This document shows positions 39,138-50,136 of a stretch of DNA of 64,000 nucleotides, one piece after another (within the stretch, counting starts at the first letter, position 1; the number at the start of each line of letters is the position of its first letter). The position numbers were made by a program, and so were the translations under genes. Source of the stretch: CAKZLS01 sp963786305 (GTDB lineage Bacteria; Pseudomonadota; Alphaproteobacteria; Rhodospirillales; Defluviicoccaceae); contig CAWAYL010000008.1 in the NCBI GenBank assembly GCA_963786305.1, forward strand, positions 248,001-312,000, read 5' to 3'. The notes beneath the pieces were generated by a model. That model did not search any database and was not told the DNA's origin. It saw nothing but the letters and a program-made list of their open reading frames with translations.

Positions 39138-40320
39138 TTCGCGCCTTCGCTTCGAAGCTCGGCGTCGATGCGTAGTTGCCTCGCCGACAGTCTGCGGTCC
39201 CGCCAGCGCCGCGATTCCCCGGACACCAGGCCGACGATGCCCTGGGGCAGGAACAGCGTCACGAAAATGAACAAACCGCCGAGCGCGAACAGCCACACTT
39301 CGGGGATCGCGCCGGTCAGATAGGACTTGGCATAGTTCACCAGGAATGCGCCGAGAATGGCGCCGTGCAGGGTGCCGCGGCCGCCCACCGCCACCCAGAT
39401 GACGATCTCGATGGAGTTCGCCGGGCGTGAACTCGCTCGGGTTGATGATCCCCACCTGCGGCACGTAGAGCGCGCCGGCGATGCCCGCCATTACCGCCGA
39501 GAGGGTGAACACAAACAGTTTGTAATACTCCACCCGGTAGCCGATGAAGCGCGCCCGGTTCTCGGCGTCGCGGACCGCGATGAGCACCTTGCCGAGGCGC
39601 GACGCGACCAGGTACCGGCAGACGAGATAGGCGAGGATCAGCGCCACCGCCGAGGCGACGAACAGGGCGACGCGGGTTCCGTCGGCCTGCAGATCGTAGC
39701 CGAGGATGTCCTTGAAATCGGTCAGGCCGTTGTTGCCGCCGAAACCCATGTCGTTGCGGAAGAACGCCAGCATAAGCGCGTAGGTCATGGCCTGGCTGAT
39801 GATCGAGAGATAAACGCCGGTGACCCGCGAGCGGAAGGCGAACCAACCGAACGCAAACGCCAGCAGGCCCGGCACCAGGGCCACCATCAGGACCGCGAAG
39901 GGAAAGCTGTCGAACCCGTACCAGTACCAGGGCAATTCCTGCCAATTCAGGAATACCATGAAGTCGGGAAGCTCGGGATTGCCGTAGACGCCGCGATCGC
40001 CGATCTGGCGCATCATGTACATTCCCATGGCATATCCGCCGAGCGCGAAGAAGGCGCCGTGGCCGAGGCTCAGAATTCCGCAGTAGCCCCAGATCAGATC
40101 GACGCTGAGCGCCAGCAAGGCGAAGCACAGATACTTGCCGAGCAGGCTGAGCATGTAGTTCGGGACGTGGAACGCCGAGTCCGCCGGCGTCGCCATATGG
40201 AGCACCGGCACCAGCACGGCCGCGGCGACAAGAATGCCGAGCGTGATCTTCGCCCCGACGGTGCTGGCGACGAGGCGGCCGATAAGGCTCGGGGCGGTGT
40301 CGGGGGAAGCGGCCGGTCAT
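39134..40320 (-). CDS. urtC: Urea ABC transporter permease UrtC, two frameshifts
   Basis: UrtC is the LivM-type permease of the urea importer. ATG 40320 overlaps the urtB stop and reads MTGRFP. Removing one C from a CCCCC run near 40303 continues into DTAPSLIGRLVASTVG, then SVDLIWGYCGILSLGHGAFF. A second extra G near 39420 separates INPSEFTPAN from VAVGGRGTLHGAILGAFLVN. With both corrected the protein is 394 residues, normal for UrtC, and helices are continuous throughout. Confidence 0.93.
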
Positions 40321-41970
40321 CAGGATTCCACCGCCCGACCCTTGAGCGCGAACAGGCCGCGCGGCCGTTTCTGGATGAACAGGATGATGGCGACGAGCAC
40401 CAGGATCTTGGCGAGCACCGCGCCGGCGAAGGGCTCCAGGAACTTGTTGACGAGGCCGAGGCTGAGCGCGCCCACGAAGGTGCCCCATAGATTCCCGACG
40501 CCGCCGAACACGACCACCATGAAGCTGTCGATGATGTAGGCCTGACCGAGGTTGGGACTGACGTTGTCGATCTGGCTGAGGGCGACGCCGGCCATTCCGG
40601 CGATGCCGGAACCCAGGCCGAAGGTCAGCGCGTCGATCCGGCCGGTGCGGATGCCCATGGAGGCGGCCATGCGCCGGTTCTGGGTCACCGCCCGCATGCG
40701 CAGCCCGAACGAGGTCTTGCGCATCAGCGTCATCAGGAGCCCGAGCACCAGCAGGCTGAACACGATGATCCAGATGCGGTTGTAGGTCAGCGTCAGTCCG
40801 CCGGTGACCTCGATGGCGCCGCTCATCCACGACGGATTGCCGACCTCGCGGTTGGTGGGCCCGAAGATGCTTCGCGTCATCTGCTGCAGGACGAGACTGA
40901 TGCCCCAGGTGGCCAGCAAGGTTTCCAGCGGACGGCCGTAGAGGAACCGGATGATGCCGCGTTCGATGGCGATCCCGAACAGGCCGGCGACCATGAACGC
41001 GGCCGGTATCGCCACCAGCAACGAATAGTCGAACAATCCCGGGGCGTAGGCGCGGAACTGCTCCTGAACCACGAAGGTGGTGTACGCGCCGATCATCACC
41101 ATCTCGCCATGCGCCATGTTGATGACGCCCATGACGCCGAAGGTGATGGCCAGGCCCACGGCCGCCAACAGCAGAACCGAGCCGAGACTGAGGCCCTGGA
41201 AGATATTGGTGACGAACTCCCATAAGCTCCAGCCGGTCCTCGACGGCCTCAAGGGTCGCTTCGGCCGCGCGCCGGACTTCGGCATCGGTCTCAACCGGCG
41301 TTCCGTCGGCGTTGGTCGCCAGAAGATTGCCGATAAGGGACCGCACGTCCTGAGTGGGGGTGCGCGACAGAACGTCGAGGGCATCGACGCGTTCGGCGGT
41401 GTCTTGCGAATTGGTGAGACGGATGGCCGCCAGCGTGGTCTCCATCTCGCGGCGCACGGCATTGTCGGTTTCGCGCGCCAGGGCGGTTTCCAGCAGTTCA
41501 CCCATCTCCGGGGACGGCGCCTTGAACACCGCCTGGGCGGCCGCCAGGCGGGCGACGGGGTCGGGACTGAGCAAGGTCAGCCCGCCGAGCGCGGCGCGGA
41601 CGATGCCCCGCAATCGGTTGTTGATGCGGATTTTGTCGACGGATCGTTTGGGCGCCTGGTCGATCTCGGTCAGCGTCAACGGATCCCTGAGCAGCACGAC
41701 GCCGCCCTTGGGGGCGCCGATCACCACCTTGCCGTCGGCCTCTCGTACATAAAGGCGTCGATCCAGGAAGGCCTCGAGGGCGGGAACGACGCGGGGGTCG
41801 CCCGTCGCGGCGAGCTTTTCGACGGCCTTGGCCTTGGCGCTGAAACTCTTGGCCGCCAACCCGGCGATGTCCGCCTCCAGCTCCTGGGCCCGAGCCGGCG
41901 CGGCGGCTACGACGGAGAGCGCCGGGATCAGCACAGCGAGAACCAGGGCGATGATCGAGACCAGTTTCAT
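40320..41970 (-). CDS. urtB: Urea ABC transporter permease UrtB, one frameshift
   Basis: UrtB is the LivH-type permease with the long periplasmic N-terminal extension typical of UrtB. A signal peptide ends at AAAPARAQ; the extension (about residues 25-245) is HEAT-like helical. The permease domain starts LWEFVTNIFQGLSLGSVLLL and includes ITFGVMGVINMAHGEMVMIG. A single extra base near 41226 (CTT[A]TGGGAG) splits the two; corrected length is 549 residues. ATG 41970 is chosen at the start of the signal peptide. Confidence 0.93.
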
Positions 41971-42073
41971 CGGGCGGACCGGGTTGCAGTCGGATAATGG
42001 GAAGATGGCGAAAGGGTGCCGTGGAGGACGGCGGTATCGATCGGCGTCCTCCACGGCTTCTCTTCGAGCGGAC

Positions 42074-43360
42074 CTACGAAGCGGGTTCGTATTTCGGTTT
42101 TTCGCAGTTGCCGCAGACCCACGGGTAGGTCCAATCGGCGGTCAGCTTGGCGCTTTCGGGAATGTAGTCCGACCAGGCGTCGCCCACGACCACGCCATCG
42201 GTGGAGGTGACCACGTCGAACTGTCCGTCGCCCTGGATTTCACCGATCAGCACCGGCTTCGAGAGGTGATGATTGGTGTTCATGACGGCGACGCCGCCGG
42301 TGAGATTCTTGACCATCTGGCCATACATGGCCTGGCGGACCGCATCCACATCGGTGGTGCCGGCCTGCTCGACCGCCTGCGTCCACATCTTGAAGCCGAT
42401 GTAATGCGCTTCCATGGGATCGTTGGTGACCCGCTTTTCATCCTTGATGAATTCGTGCCACTTCCCAATGAATTCGTCGTTTTCCGGGGTGTCGACGCTC
42501 ATGAAGTAGTTCCAGGCGGCGAGATGACCCACCAGCGGCTTGGTGTCCAGCCCCGCCAGTTCTTCCTCGCCAACAGAGAACGCGACGACCGGAGTGTCTT
42601 CGGCGCTGATGCCCTGGTTGGCCAGTTCCTTATAGAACGGCACGTTGGCGTCGCCGTTGATGGTGGATATGACGGCCGTCTTCTTGCCGGCGGACGCGAA
42701 TTTCTTGACGTCGGCGACGATGGTCTGCCAGTCGGAGTGCCCAAAAGGTGTGTAGTTCTCCATGATGTCTTCATCGGCAACGCCCTTGGAATTCAGGAAC
42801 GCGCGCAGGATCTTGTTGGTGGTGCGCGGATACACGTAGTCGGTCCCGAGCAGGACCCAACGCTCGGCGCCGCCGCCCTCTTCGCCCATCAGGTATTCGA
42901 CGGCGGGAATGGCCTGCTGGTTCGGCGCGGCGCCCGTGTAAAACACGTTGCGCGAGCTCTCCTCGCCCTCGTACTGAACGGGATAGAACAGCATGCCGTT
43001 GAGTTCCTCGAACACCGGCAGCACGGACTTGCGCGACACCGACGTCCAGCAGCCGAACACAACGTCGACTTTATCTTTCTCGATCAACTCGCGGGCCTTT
43101 TCCGCGAACAGCGGCCAATCGGAGGCCGGATCGACAACGACCGCCTCCAACTTCTTGCCGAGGAGGCCGCCCTTTTCGTTCTGATCCTCGATCAACATCA
43201 GCATGACGTCCTTGAGAGTGGTCTCGCTGATCGCCATCGTGCCCGACAGGGAATGAAGAATGCCGACCTTGATGGTCTCCGCCGCCTGGGTTACGCCGCT
43301 AGCGAGAACCGACGCCGCGACAATCCCGGCGCCCGCAAGCGCGCATAGTGTTTTTTTCAT
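42074..43360 (-). CDS. urtA: Urea ABC transporter substrate-binding protein UrtA
   Basis: UrtA is a periplasmic urea/short-chain amide-binding protein of 428 residues with a signal peptide ending near GVTQAAE. Conserved parts are VGILHSLSGTMAISETTLKD, VVFGCWTSVSRKSVLPVFEE, FYPVQYEGEESSRNVFYTGA and the C-terminal WTYPWVCGNC. It is the first gene of the urt-ure operon behind a sigma-54-type promoter. Confidence 0.97.
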   Translation of the reverse strand: MKKTLCALAGAGIVAASVLASGVTQAAETIKVGILHSLSGTMAISETTLKDVMLMLIEDQNEKGGLLGKKLEAVVVDPASDWPLFAEKARELIEKDKVDVVFGCWTSVSRKSVLPVFEELNGMLFYPVQYEGEESSRNVFYTGAAPNQQAIPAVEYLMGEEGGGAERWVLLGTDYVYPRTTNKILRAFLNSKGVADEDIMENYTPFGHSDWQTIVADVKKFASAGKKTAVISTINGDANVPFYKELANQGISAEDTPVVAFSVGEEELAGLDTKPLVGHLAAWNYFMSVDTPENDEFIGKWHEFIKDEKRVTNDPMEAHYIGFKMWTQAVEQAGTTDVDAVRQAMYGQMVKNLTGGVAVMNTNHHLSKPVLIGEIQGDGQFDVVTSTDGVVVGDAWSDYIPESAKLTADWTYPWVCGNCEKPKYEPAS

Positions 43361-43408
43361 GGATGAAGCCTCTGCATGGGTGACTGAATTTTGCCTCGCT
43401 AGGGCTTA

Positions 43409-43423
43409 GCAAGAGGCGAGCCA
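43409..43423 (-). promoter_or_regulatory. Sigma-54-type promoter upstream of urtA
   Basis: On the minus strand TGGCTCGCCTCTTGC matches TGGCNC-N5-TTGC with correct spacing. The -12 element ends 48 bp before the urtA ATG. This suggests NtrC/RpoN control of urea use; no clear NtrC site was found upstream. Confidence 0.7.
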
Positions 43424-43544
43424 ACCACAAAGACCGGCGACAATTTTGGCGGATTTTGTGGAAATATCATCGCAATATAGGGCGTGTGACAGTGGGCAGC
43501 GCATAGGCCGATTTCGCCAATCAAAATCACGGCCGTGGTCACAA

Positions 43545-43572
43545 TCTAGGCACACAAATAATTGTGTCTAGA
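43545..43572. promoter_or_regulatory. AT-rich dyad between usp and urtA
   Basis: TCTAGGCACACAA-ATAA-TTGTGTCTAGA is an almost perfect inverted repeat. It lies 36 bp after the usp stop and about 120 bp upstream of the urtA promoter. It could be an operator or a weak transcription stop. Confidence 0.45.
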
Positions 43573-43607
43573 TAATGTGCATTGTCACGCGGCGCGGGCG
43601 CGGCGGA

Positions 43608-44036
43608 CTATTCGCGGATGACGAACACCGAACACTTGACGTTATGCAGCACGCGTTCGGCATTGGGACCGATAACCACATCCGACATGTCCGGCGTATG
43701 TGACGCCATGACCACCGCATCGGCACCGATCGTCTCCACCGCCTTGACGATCTGCCGATAGATGCTGCCGTGGGCGACAATGTGCTGAACCGTGATGCCG
43801 GCCGGCACGTGCTTGGCGACAAACTCGTGGAGGGCGGTGTTCGCGGCTTCGATCATGCCCTTTTCATAACCGGCGGGGAAAAACTGCGATACGTAGTGGA
43901 AGCCGCTGTCCGGAACGACGGTCATGACATGAAGGTCCGCGGAAAAGGTTCGTGCCAGTTCCACGGCGAATGGCAGGGCTTTTCGCCAGGACGCTTCCTG
44001 CCCCAGATCCACGGCGATGAGGATATCCTTGTACAT
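43608..44036 (-). CDS. Universal stress protein UspA family
   Basis: This is a single-domain UspA protein of 142 residues with MYKDILIAVDLGQEASWRKA, LHVMTVVPDSGFHYVSQFFP and the C-terminal GADAVVMASHTPDMSDVVIG with GPNAERVLHNVKCSVFVIR. It lacks the exact GxxG-S ATP-binding pattern (GPNAERV), so nucleotide binding is uncertain. It follows the TRAP permease by 13 bp; UspA proteins are often attached to TRAP operons. Confidence 0.93.
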   Translation of the reverse strand: MYKDILIAVDLGQEASWRKALPFAVELARTFSADLHVMTVVPDSGFHYVSQFFPAGYEKGMIEAANTALHEFVAKHVPAGITVQHIVAHGSIYRQIVKAVETIGADAVVMASHTPDMSDVVIGPNAERVLHNVKCSVFVIRE

Positions 44037-44049
44037 CGTTGCCTCGCTC

Positions 44050-46659
44050 TCAAGCTGTCTGTTCGACCGTGTCCCGCGGGCGGCGCATGCGTTGAAGGAA
44101 TACGATACCGGCGAGCAGCAGGAAGGCGGGTATGAACATCCACTCCTTGGCGGGCTGATCGACCGGCGCGCGAACTTGCACGATCTTCTGATCGAATTCC
44201 AAATTGGCGGCCTGAGCTTCGCTGCCGAAGGCGACATTGTCGATGATCACTTCATCGCCCTTCGTGAGCAACTCCAGACCGGCGTTTTCGAGCCGCTCCA
44301 ACTCGGTATCGCCCTCCGGCACGGTCAGGGTTGTGACAAACTCCCGCGGTTCCCCGATGTCGTCGACACCGAGGATTCGCAGACGCAACTCTTCGCCCGC
44401 CGGCGCGGTGGCCATTGCCTTGCCGAAAGCCGCCGGCGGCAGATCCTCGAACGGCGGCGCGATCATGTCCATCCAGAACCCGGGACGGAACAGCGAGAAG
44501 GCGACCAACAACAAGAGCACGCTTTCGTAAATTCGGTTCCTGACGATGAAGAAGCCCTGAGTGCCGGCGGCGAAGAGCAGCATGGCGACGGTCGCCACGA
44601 CGAAGATCAGAATTCCATGAAAGACATCGACGTTGATGAGCAGTAGGTCGGTGTTGAAGATGAACAGGAACGGCAGCAGGGCCGTCCGCAAGCTGTAGTA
44701 GAAGGCGATGATGCCGGTTTTTATGGGGTCACCGCCGGATACCGCGGCGGCGGCGAACGAAGCCAGTCCCACCGGTGGTGTCACATCGGCCATGATGCCG
44801 AAATAGAAAACGAACATATGAACCGCGATCAGCGGCACCAGCAGCCCGGACGTCGCGCCCAGTTCGACGATCACCGGCGCCATCAGCGCCGACACCACGA
44901 TGTAGTTGGCGGTGGTCGGCAGGCCCATGCCGAGGATCAGACTGATCAGCGCCGTGAAGATCAGCATCAACATGATGTTGCCGCCGGAGATGACCTCGAC
45001 CAGGTCGGTCATCACCGCGCCGACGCCGGTGAGCGTCACACTGCCGACAATGATGCCGGCGGCGGCGGTGGCGATACCGATGCCGATCATGTTGCGCGAC
45101 CCCTCGATCAGCCCCGCGATCAGTTCGTCCCAGCCCTGCTTGACGCTGCCGCTCAGCGGCCGCTTGCGAAAATAGGCGATGATCGGGCGCTGGGTGAGCA
45201 GAATGAAGATCATCAGCGCCGTCGCCCAGAACGCCGAGAGTCCCGGCGACAGCCGCTCCACCATGAGCGCCCACACCAGAACCACCACCGGCAGGAGATA
45301 GTGCAAGCCGACCCTCACCGTGGGGCCGGACTCGGGCAACTCGCACGATGGGCGCATTGGGATCTTCCATCTTCAGTTCCGGATAGCCCGAGCCAAACCG
45401 GAGCAGCGCCAAATAGGCGGCGAACAGGACGACGGCAATGATATAGGCGGCGGCTTCGCCGGTGACGCCCTTAATCCAGCCGAGCCCGTAGTACACGGCC
45501 GCCGCGATGCCGGTGATGATGATGAAGCCGAGCAGCATGTTCATGATGCGGATCAGCCAGGGCCGGGCCACGCCAGGCTTCGGCAAGCCCTGCATGTTGG
45601 CTTTCATGGCTTCCAGGTGGACAATGTAAACCAGCGCGATGTAGGAAATGACCGCCGGCAAGAACGCGTGCTTGATGACGTCGGTGTAGGAAATGCCGAC
45701 GAATTCCACCATGAGGAACGCGGCCGCGCCCATGACCGGCGGCGTGATCTGGCCGTTCACCGACGACGCCACTTCCACGGCGCCGGCCTTTTCGCGGCTG
45801 AAGCCGACGCGGCGCATCAGCGGGATCGTAAAGGTGCCGGTGGTGACGACATTGGCGATGGACGAGCCCGAGATCAGCCCGGTCATGGCCGAGGCCACTA
45901 CCGCCGCCTTGGCCGGACCGCCGCGAAGGTGGCCGAGCAGCGAGAACGCCACCTGGATGAAGTAGTGGCCGGCGCCCGCCCTTGTCGAGCAAGGCGCCGA
46001 ACAGCACGAACAGGAAGACGAAGCTGGTGGACACGCCCAGCGCGACGCCGAACACGCCTTCGGTGGTGATCCACTGGTGGTTGACCACGCCTTCCAGGCT
46101 GACGCCCTGGTGAGCCAGCATCCCGGGCATGTACGGCCCGGCAAAGGTGTAGACGAGAAAAATGATTGCGAGGATCGTCAGCGCCGGCCCGAGAGAGCGT
46201 CGCGTCGCTTCCAGAAGCAGAACCATGCCGACGCAGGCCACCACAATGTCCATCGTATTGGGCAGCCCCGGGCGTTGCGAAATCTCGTTATAGAACAAGA
46301 AACAGGTAACCGGCGCAGAAGGCGCCGACGAGGGCGAGGATCCAGTCGAGGATGGGGATGTACGCGCGAGGCGAGCGCTTCAGCGCCGGAAAGCCCAGGT
46401 AAGCAAGGAATATGGCGAATGCCAGATGGATCGACCGTGACTTGGTGGAGTTGAAGACGCCAATTTGCAGCATGAACGGGAGGGGAGAGGCGATCCACAA
46501 CTGGAACAGCGCCCAGGCCAGCGCCGTGCCCAGAAAAATTTTCTTCGCGAGCCCCGACGGACTGCGTCCCCCCGTATCCGTCTCCGCAATAAGGTCCTGC
46601 GCACCATGAGCGGACGCGGGAGTGGCGTCCCCCTGTGCCGCATCTTTAGCGTTGCTCAT
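44050..46659 (-). CDS. TRAP transporter fused permease (DctQM type), three frameshifts
   Basis: This is a large fused TRAP permease of about 868 residues, paired with the TAXI binding protein upstream. Recognisable segments occur in four successive frames. These are FLGTALAWALFQLWIASPLP with IHLAFAIFLAYLGFPALKRS (N-terminal), VVACVGMVLLLEATRRSLGP, MTGLISGSSIANVVTTGTFT with VASSVNGQITPPVMGAAAFL, and ILGMGLPTTANYIVVSALMA (C-terminal core). Breaks near 46290, 45975 and 45340 are each compatible with one extra base. A C-terminal soluble stretch (VPEGDTELERLENAGLELL) precedes a last helix. The substrate is unknown. Confidence 0.9.
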
Positions 46660-46857
46660 CCCCGACCCCGCCCATTTCCCAGTTGTCCTCCAAGGACCGA
46701 TGATACCGGCCCAGGCCCATTTTACGGACGGTCAACGCGCCGCTTTCCGGCGCCCTCGCGCCCGTCGTCGAGATGTCCGGCCATTGTGTGCGCGTTAGGC
46801 CGGAATGTCGAAACGCAAGCTGGGAGCGGCCGCGCCGCTCCCGCCTCGCGTCGACGC

Positions 46858-47839
46858 TTACATCATCCCTTTTTCCTTGAAATATTTGGTTGCGCCATCG
46901 TGCATCGGTGCCGACAGTCCGTCCTTGACCATGTTCTCCTGTTGCAGATTCTCGAACGCCGGATGCAGCTTCTTGAAGCGGTCGAAATTATCGAACACCG
47001 CCGCAACCACGGCATAGACCGTCTCGGGGTCGGTCTGCGTCGACGACACGAACGTCGCCAGAACGCCGAAGGTTTCCACGTCCTCATCGGTTCCCTTGTA
47101 CATGCCGCCCGGAATGGTGGCCTTGGCGTAGAACGGATTGGCCTCGACAAGCTCGTCGACCACCGGTCCGGTCACCGGAATCAGGATGGAGTTGCAAGAC
47201 GTCGCCGCTTCCTGAATGGAGCCGTTCGGGTGTCCGACGGCATAGATGATGGCGTCCACCTTGTTGTCGCACAGCGCCGCCGATTGTTCGGCGGCCTTCA
47301 GCTCCGAGGCCAGGGCGAAGTCATTCATGGTCCATCCCATCTTCTCCATCAGCACCTCCATGGTGCCGCGCTGGCCCGAACCGGGATTGCCGATATTGAC
47401 CCGCTTGCCCTTGAGATCCTCGAAGGTCTTGATCCCGGAATTGGCGCGGGCGATGACGGTAAAGGGTTCCGGATGCACGGAAAAAACGGCCCGGAGATCT
47501 TCATACGGCCCCTGATCCTTGAACGGGCCTTCGCCCTTTAGGGCGTAGATACTGCACGTCGGACTGGGCGACGCCCATGTTGCGCGCGCCGGAACGGATC
47601 GAGTTGATGTTGTCGACGGACCCACCGGTGGACGGCGCGGTGCATTTGAGGCCGTGCTCCGAATCGCGATTGACCAGCTTGCAGATCGACTGGCCGACCA
47701 CATAGTAGACGCCGGTCTGGCCGCCGGTTCCAATAGTAACGAATTTTTCGTCCGCGGCCCGCGCTTCGCTGCTTCCAAAGGAGGCCGCAATCGAGACGGC
47801 CAATGCCGTTCCCAACGCGAATAGTCTGCTTATCCTCAT
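46858..47839 (-). CDS. TAXI family TRAP transporter solute-binding protein, one frameshift
   Basis: This periplasmic protein of 326 residues has a signal peptide ending near SSEARAAD. The N-terminal part has FVTIGTGGQTGVYYVVGQSI and CTAPSTGGSVDNINSIRSGA. After an extra base near 47548 the second frame continues YALKGEGPFKDQGPYEDLRA with KRVNIGNPGSGQRGTMEVLM. These are TAXI (TRAP-associated extracytoplasmic immunogenic) hallmarks. It captures ligand for the fused permease downstream; glutamate-like ligands are known for some members, but here the ligand is unknown. Confidence 0.92.
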
Positions 47840-48575
47840 TAAGGTTGTCCTTCCCTACCTTTATCGTATTTCATTGTGCTTAGGTTTCCCGGTCTCAATC
47901 ATGGCTCCTCTTGCAGAACCCGCTGGCTAACCGGTTTGTCGTCGATTGATTTCTGTTTTCCAACAAACATCGAGGGTTAGCCAACAATCCTAAAACCATG
48001 ATCGAACACAAGATCCTCAGCATTTAGTTAAGCCAATGATGCTATAGCGTCGCAATCAACTTCACAAGTGATTGTGATCCTCCACATTTTCCAGCTATTT
48101 CTCCGGGCTCGCTCGCGCGCCTGCCGCATCCCCTTGAGCCAGGTGGCGCAAGGTGTTTTTTCGATGCGTTGAACCGCGCAGCAGAGCTTTTCTGTGTTAT
48201 CGGTACTCCATGATTGTCTCGTGAGAACGAGAGGGCGGACGACAAAAATCTCCCTTGTGACGGGTATCACAGCCTTACGCGATCGGCGACGCTATAAACA
48301 ATCCTGTCAGGGAGACCCCCCCCATCTCTGACACCCCCCTTCACCGGGGCGGCCGGGCCGCAATGGCCCGGCCATTGCCGTTTTGAGGAGACGCATTTCT
48401 GCGAGGGCAACCGCAGCGGGGCGGGATGGCGGTTGCAATGTTTGCCCGACGCGCGGAGGCTCGGTAACCAGCCTGCTTTCCAAGGGAAGAAAATAGGGCT
48501 ATTGTCTGGAGCGAAGACGCTTAGCGTTTTCTCTTATCTGGAAGACACCGCACATCATGACAAGAAGAGATCGCA
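47840..48575. other. Intergenic region, no convincing gene
   Basis: These 736 bases separate the TAXI gene (minus) from the NDUFS4-like gene (plus). They contain a 9-bp long-range inverted repeat (TGGCTAACC 47924-47932, GGTTAGCCA 47975-47983) and a strong GC hairpin at 48351-48373. A minus-strand ORF at 48028-48270 has no recognisable family features and no good start site, so I do not call it. Confidence 0.6.
48351..48373. terminator. Strong GC hairpin upstream of the NDUFS4-like gene
   Basis: GGCCGGGCC-GCAAT-GGCCCGGCC is a perfect 9-bp stem with a 5-base loop, followed after eight bases by TTTT. It could be the terminator of an unseen small transcript or a leader structure; no gene ends here. 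Confidence 0.45.
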
Positions 48576-48875
48576 GTGACCGCTGTAAGAATTTATAAAC
48601 CGGCCAAGACCGCGATGCAGTCCGGACGCGGCACGATCAAGCAATGGGTGATGGAGTTCGAGCCTGGTGCCGCCCGGTTCACGGATCCGTTGATGGGCTG
48701 GACTGGCTCATCGGACACTCGTGCACAAGTGAAGCTGCATTTCGACACGCGCGAGGGAGCCGTCGCTTATGCCGACCGAAAGGGCCTGGACTATAGCGTT
48801 CAGGAACCGCACGTGCGGCGCATCAAACCCAAGAATTATGCCGAGAATTTCAGCTACCGGCGGACCGAGCCCTGA
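48576..48875 (+). CDS. NADH:ubiquinone oxidoreductase 18 kDa-like subunit (NDUFS4 family)
   Basis: This 99-residue complex I accessory protein of the ETC_C1_NDUFS4 family is found in alphaproteobacteria and mitochondria. It begins TAVRIYKPAKTAMQSGRGTI and has WVMEFEPGAARFTDPLMGWT, GSSDTRAQVKLHFDTREGAV and KNYAENFSYRRTEP. The start is GTG 48576. It stands alone from the nuo operon, as is common, and is followed closely by tRNA-Arg. Confidence 0.95.
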   Translation: MTAVRIYKPAKTAMQSGRGTIKQWVMEFEPGAARFTDPLMGWTGSSDTRAQVKLHFDTREGAVAYADRKGLDYSVQEPHVRRIKPKNYAENFSYRRTEP

Positions 48876-48890
48876 AGCCCGCCGCCAGCG

Positions 48891-48967
48891 GCGCCCGTAG
48901 CTCAGCTGGATAGAGCACGAGCCTTCTAAGCTTGGGGTCGCAGGTTCGAATCCTGCCGGGCGCGCCA
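48891..48967 (+). tRNA. tRNA-Arg (anticodon TCT), CCA encoded
   Basis: The acceptor GCGCCCG pairs with CGGGCGC, the anticodon stem is CGAGC/GCTTG around CTTCTAA (anticodon TCT, reading AGA), and the T-arm has GGTTCGAATCC. CCA is encoded at 48965-48967. Confidence 0.95.
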
Positions 48968-49169
48968 GACCTTTGTGCAAAGCCAGCAAGTTGAGATGAG
49001 CCAGCACGTTCAGATAAAACGATAAACCGAGCGGGCTAACCCGTTGATAAAAAACCGGCCCGCATAAAACAAGAAAACAGAGTTTCGCCAAGCATCCCAG
49101 CGATCCGTTTGTCCCCGAGCGCCATCGCCACGGCGGCGGCGCCTTCCCCAAAACCGTTGGAGTTGAACA

Positions 49170-49928
49170 ATGACGACGCAGTTGCTTTTTTACGAACGTG
49201 CGGTGCCTCTCTCGAAAGAGCGGCACGCCGACTGGTCCGTGGAAACGGGCGGTGACTATTCCTTTGCTCGTCACGTCAACGCCGTTCCGCTGTTGGCGAC
49301 CGAGATTCCCGCCGCGGCGGCGGAATACGCCATCGTGTTCACCGGGACGAGCGAGACCGTGATGCCCGCCGCGCTGCTGGGTATTCGCAATGACGAGAAC
49401 GTTTATCTGACGCCATCCGGGGGGTGGGTCGCCAAGTACATTCCCGCTTTCGTGCGGCGCTATCCGTTCGTCTTTTCCAGCACAGGCAACGGCTCGACAT
49501 TCACCCTTTGCCTTGACGAGGAATTCGCCGGCTGCAATCAGGACGGGCGGGGCCGGCGACTATTCAACGCCGATAACGAAGCCACGCCCTATCTGGAGCA
49601 GATGCTCACGTTCACCAAAAATTTTCAGGCTCAGTACGAGCCCACGGCGAGTTTTTGCAAAAAATTGACGGATTTAAAAATTCTCGATCCTATGAAGGCA
49701 CAGATCAAGTCGAAGGACGGCGCGGAGATGTCGCTGGGGGGCTTTCAGGCGGTCAACCGAGATCGCTTGAAGACACTGCCGGGCGATACGCTCTCGGAAC
49801 TCGCGAAGACCAATGAACTCGAACTGATCTATTCGCAACTGGCCTCCATGAAGAACGTTTCCGCCATTGCCGAAAGGGTCATCGCCAAGGGCGAAACCGC
49901 GCGGGACGAGACGGCGCCACCGCAGTAA
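49170..49928 (+). CDS. SapC family protein
   Basis: This 252-residue protein matches the SapC-type family named after the Campylobacter S-layer locus. Features are the N-terminal LSKERHADWSVETGGDYSFA and HVNAVPLLATEIPAAAAEYA. The central part has ALLGIRNDENVYLTPSGGWV and KYIPAFVRRYPFVFSS, and the distal part has FSSTGNGSTFTLCLDEEFAG and PYLEQMLTFTKNFQAQYEPT. No signal peptide is visible. The family role is unknown. It is a single gene ahead of the tup operon, 250 bp away. Confidence 0.88.
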   Translation: MTTQLLFYERAVPLSKERHADWSVETGGDYSFARHVNAVPLLATEIPAAAAEYAIVFTGTSETVMPAALLGIRNDENVYLTPSGGWVAKYIPAFVRRYPFVFSSTGNGSTFTLCLDEEFAGCNQDGRGRRLFNADNEATPYLEQMLTFTKNFQAQYEPTASFCKKLTDLKILDPMKAQIKSKDGAEMSLGGFQAVNRDRLKTLPGDTLSELAKTNELELIYSQLASMKNVSAIAERVIAKGETARDETAPPQ

Positions 49929-50040
49929 GCGCGTTCCACGCCGGTAACGTCGGCGGACCAGGATCCCGAGGCAAGCGGATATAGGCCCGAACCGCAGGTT
50001 GGCTTCTGGTCAAACGGGTACACGACGGATCGTCCATGCC

Positions 50041-50067
50041 CGTCGCGGGGCAACCCGTGACGCGACG
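50041..50067. terminator. Hairpin between sapC-like gene and tupB
   Basis: CGTCGCG-GGGCAACCCGTGA-CGCGACG has a 7-bp outer stem with an inner GGG/CCC pairing. There is no T-run. It lies 113 bp after the sapC stop and may belong to the tup leader instead. Confidence 0.35.
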
Positions 50068-50136
50068 TGGCGGTCGGTCGGTCGCGGGCGTTGCCCTGAG
50101 AATGGTTCAACTATAGCCGGGAAGGCTCTACGTTTT

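Noticed and set aside
48028..48270. 80-residue minus-strand ORF between the TAXI gene and the NDUFS4-like gene
   Set aside because: No Shine-Dalgarno, no family resemblance, and codon use unlike neighbouring genes.
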